Assembly: GCA_030626645.1 (NCBI GenBank)
Contig: DAOUTP010000083.1
Span: forward strand, 1-7,478
Source: Candidatus Cloacimonadota bacterium
Lineage (GTDB): Bacteria > Cloacimonadota > Cloacimonadia > Cloacimonadales > TCS61
Length of the DNA: 7,478 bases
Reading direction: 5' to 3'
The position numbers were made by a program, and so were the translations under genes. The notes below the pieces were generated by a model. The model saw only the letters and a list, made by a program, of their open reading frames with translations. It did no database searches and was not told the origin of the DNA. Of the stretch, positions 6,070 to 7,478 are shown piece after piece; position 1 is the first letter of the stretch, and the number at the start of each line of letters is the position of its first letter.

Positions 6070-7478
6070 TTACAGTGCTTCTTTTATCCTTTTTACAATT
6101 GAATCCACATCTAATTTGCAATGTTTAAATACATCATCGCTATTACCGGAAAGTGCGTAATCTTCAACACCGAATTTTATGAATTTACAGTGTAAGCCCA
6201 TTTGCATCATTTTATCTGCAATGCTGTTTCCAATACCGGTATTCACATTATGATCTTCATAGGTGAAAACAGTTCCGATTTTTGCAGCTTGTTTTAAAGC
6301 TTCTTCATCCAGCTCATTCGGGCAGGAAATATTCCATACTTGAAGTGAAATTCCTAGCTTTTCTAATTCATCTGCAATTAACATGGCTCTTCCCGTAAGA
6401 GTTCCCATAACAAAAAGTGCAGCTGTTTTCCCATCTTTCAGCAGATCAGCTTTGCCATATTTAAATTTATAATCTATTCCAAAGAATATATCACCGTTTT
6501 CTTTTTTTATCAGTTCCAGTTTGGAACGTCCCATTGGAATAAGGAAATTTCCATATTTTCCGGAGATATAGCGGATGACTCTGTCTGTTTGATTTGGATC
6601 GGCAGGAATGATCGTTTTGAAATTATAGAGATTTTTCATTACTCCAAAATAATCTATGCATTGATGCGTTTTGCCATCTTCTCCAACATCCAAGCCAACA
6701 TGCGTTGTTATAATTTTCAAATTAGTATTGTTAATATCGCTTAGTCTATGCTGATTATAAGTTTCATCAACGCCGAAAACGCCGAAATCAGGGAAGAAAA
6801 CCTGCAATCTCTCTTTTGATACTGCTGCGGCAACAACGGCTGTGTTATGCTCCATTATCCCACTCTGAATGAAATTCTGCGGTAAAGCAGCTTCAAATTC
6901 TTTGGTTTTCACACTTCCCTGCAGATCACAATCGAAAACTACAAGAGGTGCATTCTTATTTTTGGAAGCTATATCAGCAATTGCATTTCCCCAGGCAGAG
7001 CGGTTATCTGTTTTTTCTTTATATATAATTGGTTCGCCAAGATCTATATCAAAATCTAAATTGGAAGAATTGTCGTTATGATTGGAATTGGAAGCGTTAA
7101 ATTCGCTTCTGAGTTTTTTGTATTTTTCAATATTATTTTCGAGATCAAGTTCCTTCAATGCTTCAGTAAGTTGTTCTTCCGAGAGGGGAGATCCGTGGTA
7201 TTTTTCCTTGTTTTCCATAAATGAAACACCTTTTCCCATGATAGTGTGTCCAATGATCACAGTTGGTTTTTCATTTTGAACAGCATCTAGTATTGCATCT
7301 CTTATCTCAATCAGATCATGACCATCGATCTCAATTGCATCCCAACCATCCGAAAGATAATTATCCAGGATATGTTGAGGCATAACCTCACTTATATCTC
7401 CGCTTATCTGTAATTGATTATAATCAACAAAAGCGGTTATATTCAAATTATATTTAACAGCAAATCGGCGAGCTTCAC
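6070..7478 (-). CDS. tkt: Transketolase, partial (N-terminal part lies beyond the window edge)
   Basis: Transketolase (EC 2.2.1.1) transfers two-carbon ketol units between sugar phosphates, using thiamine diphosphate and a divalent metal, in the cytoplasmic non-oxidative pentose phosphate pathway. The visible 468 residues run to the stop at 6070-6072. The frame stays open to the window edge, and the edge codons read EARRFAVKYN before LNITAFVDYNQLQISG. The TTG at 7446 is therefore an internal Leu, not a start. Numbering from that Leu as residue 1: the end of the thiamine-binding domain shows VDYNQLQISG, GWDAIEIDGHD (34-44) and GHTIMGKGVSFME (66-78). The pyrimidine-binding domain (about 147-310) has GIMEHN, with the expected catalytic Glu near 199, and GEDGKTHQ (255-262). 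The C-terminal domain has VFTYEDHNVNTGIGNSIA. An Asn/Ser-rich linker lies at about 117-130. The N-terminal GDG metal motif is outside the window. Both halves are fused in one chain rather than split into two subunits. A related thiamine enzyme such as 1-deoxyxylulose-5-phosphate synthase is less likely. Confidence 0.93.
   Translation of the reverse strand, partial: EARRFAVKYNLNITAFVDYNQLQISGDISEVMPQHILDNYLSDGWDAIEIDGHDLIEIRDAILDAVQNEKPTVIIGHTIMGKGVSFMENKEKYHGSPLSEEQLTEALKELDLENNIEKYKKLRSEFNASNSNHNDNSSNLDFDIDLGEPIIYKEKTDNRSAWGNAIADIASKNKNAPLVVFDCDLQGSVKTKEFEAALPQNFIQSGIMEHNTAVVAAAVSKERLQVFFPDFGVFGVDETYNQHRLSDINNTNLKIITTHVGLDVGEDGKTHQCIDYFGVMKNLYNFKTIIPADPNQTDRVIRYISGKYGNFLIPMGRSKLELIKKENGDIFFGIDYKFKYGKADLLKDGKTAALFVMGTLTGRAMLIADELEKLGISLQVWNISCPNELDEEALKQAAKIGTVFTYEDHNVNTGIGNSIADKMMQMGLHCKFIKFGVEDYALSGNSDDVFKHCKLDVDSIVKRIKEAL

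Noticed and set aside
7444..7446. TTG at 7446 as the start codon of the transketolase
   Set aside because: The frame is open to the window edge and the upstream codons read EARRFAVKYN, a conserved transketolase segment, so the real start lies outside the window.

Overview
The window holds three genes and two repeat-rich intergenic stretches from an AT-rich bacterial genome. The large surface protein ends in a domain with the PNPFNPSTT signature, typical of type IX-secretion-like or FlgD-Ig-like C-terminal domains. Its right-handed beta-helix modules alternate with chitobiase/hexosaminidase C-terminal-type domains. This combination is common in the FCB superphylum, especially Candidatus Cloacimonadota and neighbouring candidate phyla. 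That lineage is an inference from protein style; there is no rRNA or other marker here to settle it.

Layout: 1-210 is a comparatively GC-rich non-coding tail with an 11-bp-stem hairpin and short repeats. 211-4614 (minus) is a 1467-residue secreted, modular beta-helix protein. 4615-5093 is a divergent intergenic region. Its left part carries a perfect 16-bp-stem palindrome and related half-sites, arranged like an attenuator or operator array in front of the beta-helix gene. Its right part is purine-rich and repetitive. 5094-5798 (plus) is a small exported protein resembling LolA-like or outer-membrane-lipoprotein-sorting folds. 5799-6069 is a convergent intergenic region packed with repeats: a small hairpin, a long imperfect inverted repeat and ten heptanucleotide units. 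6070 to the right edge (minus) is the C-terminal two thirds of a transketolase whose 5' end lies outside the window.

The genes do not form an obvious pathway. The beta-helix gene and the LolA-like gene are divergent, and the LolA-like gene and transketolase are convergent, so each is probably a separate transcription unit. The transketolase is central carbon metabolism. The other two are envelope or surface proteins.

No strong candidate for a wholly new system (defence, mobile or RNA-guided) is visible. The signals most worth checking are the four-segment palindromic leader before the beta-helix gene, the heptad repeats that flank the LolA-like gene in opposite orientations, and the internal duplication in the beta-helix protein.
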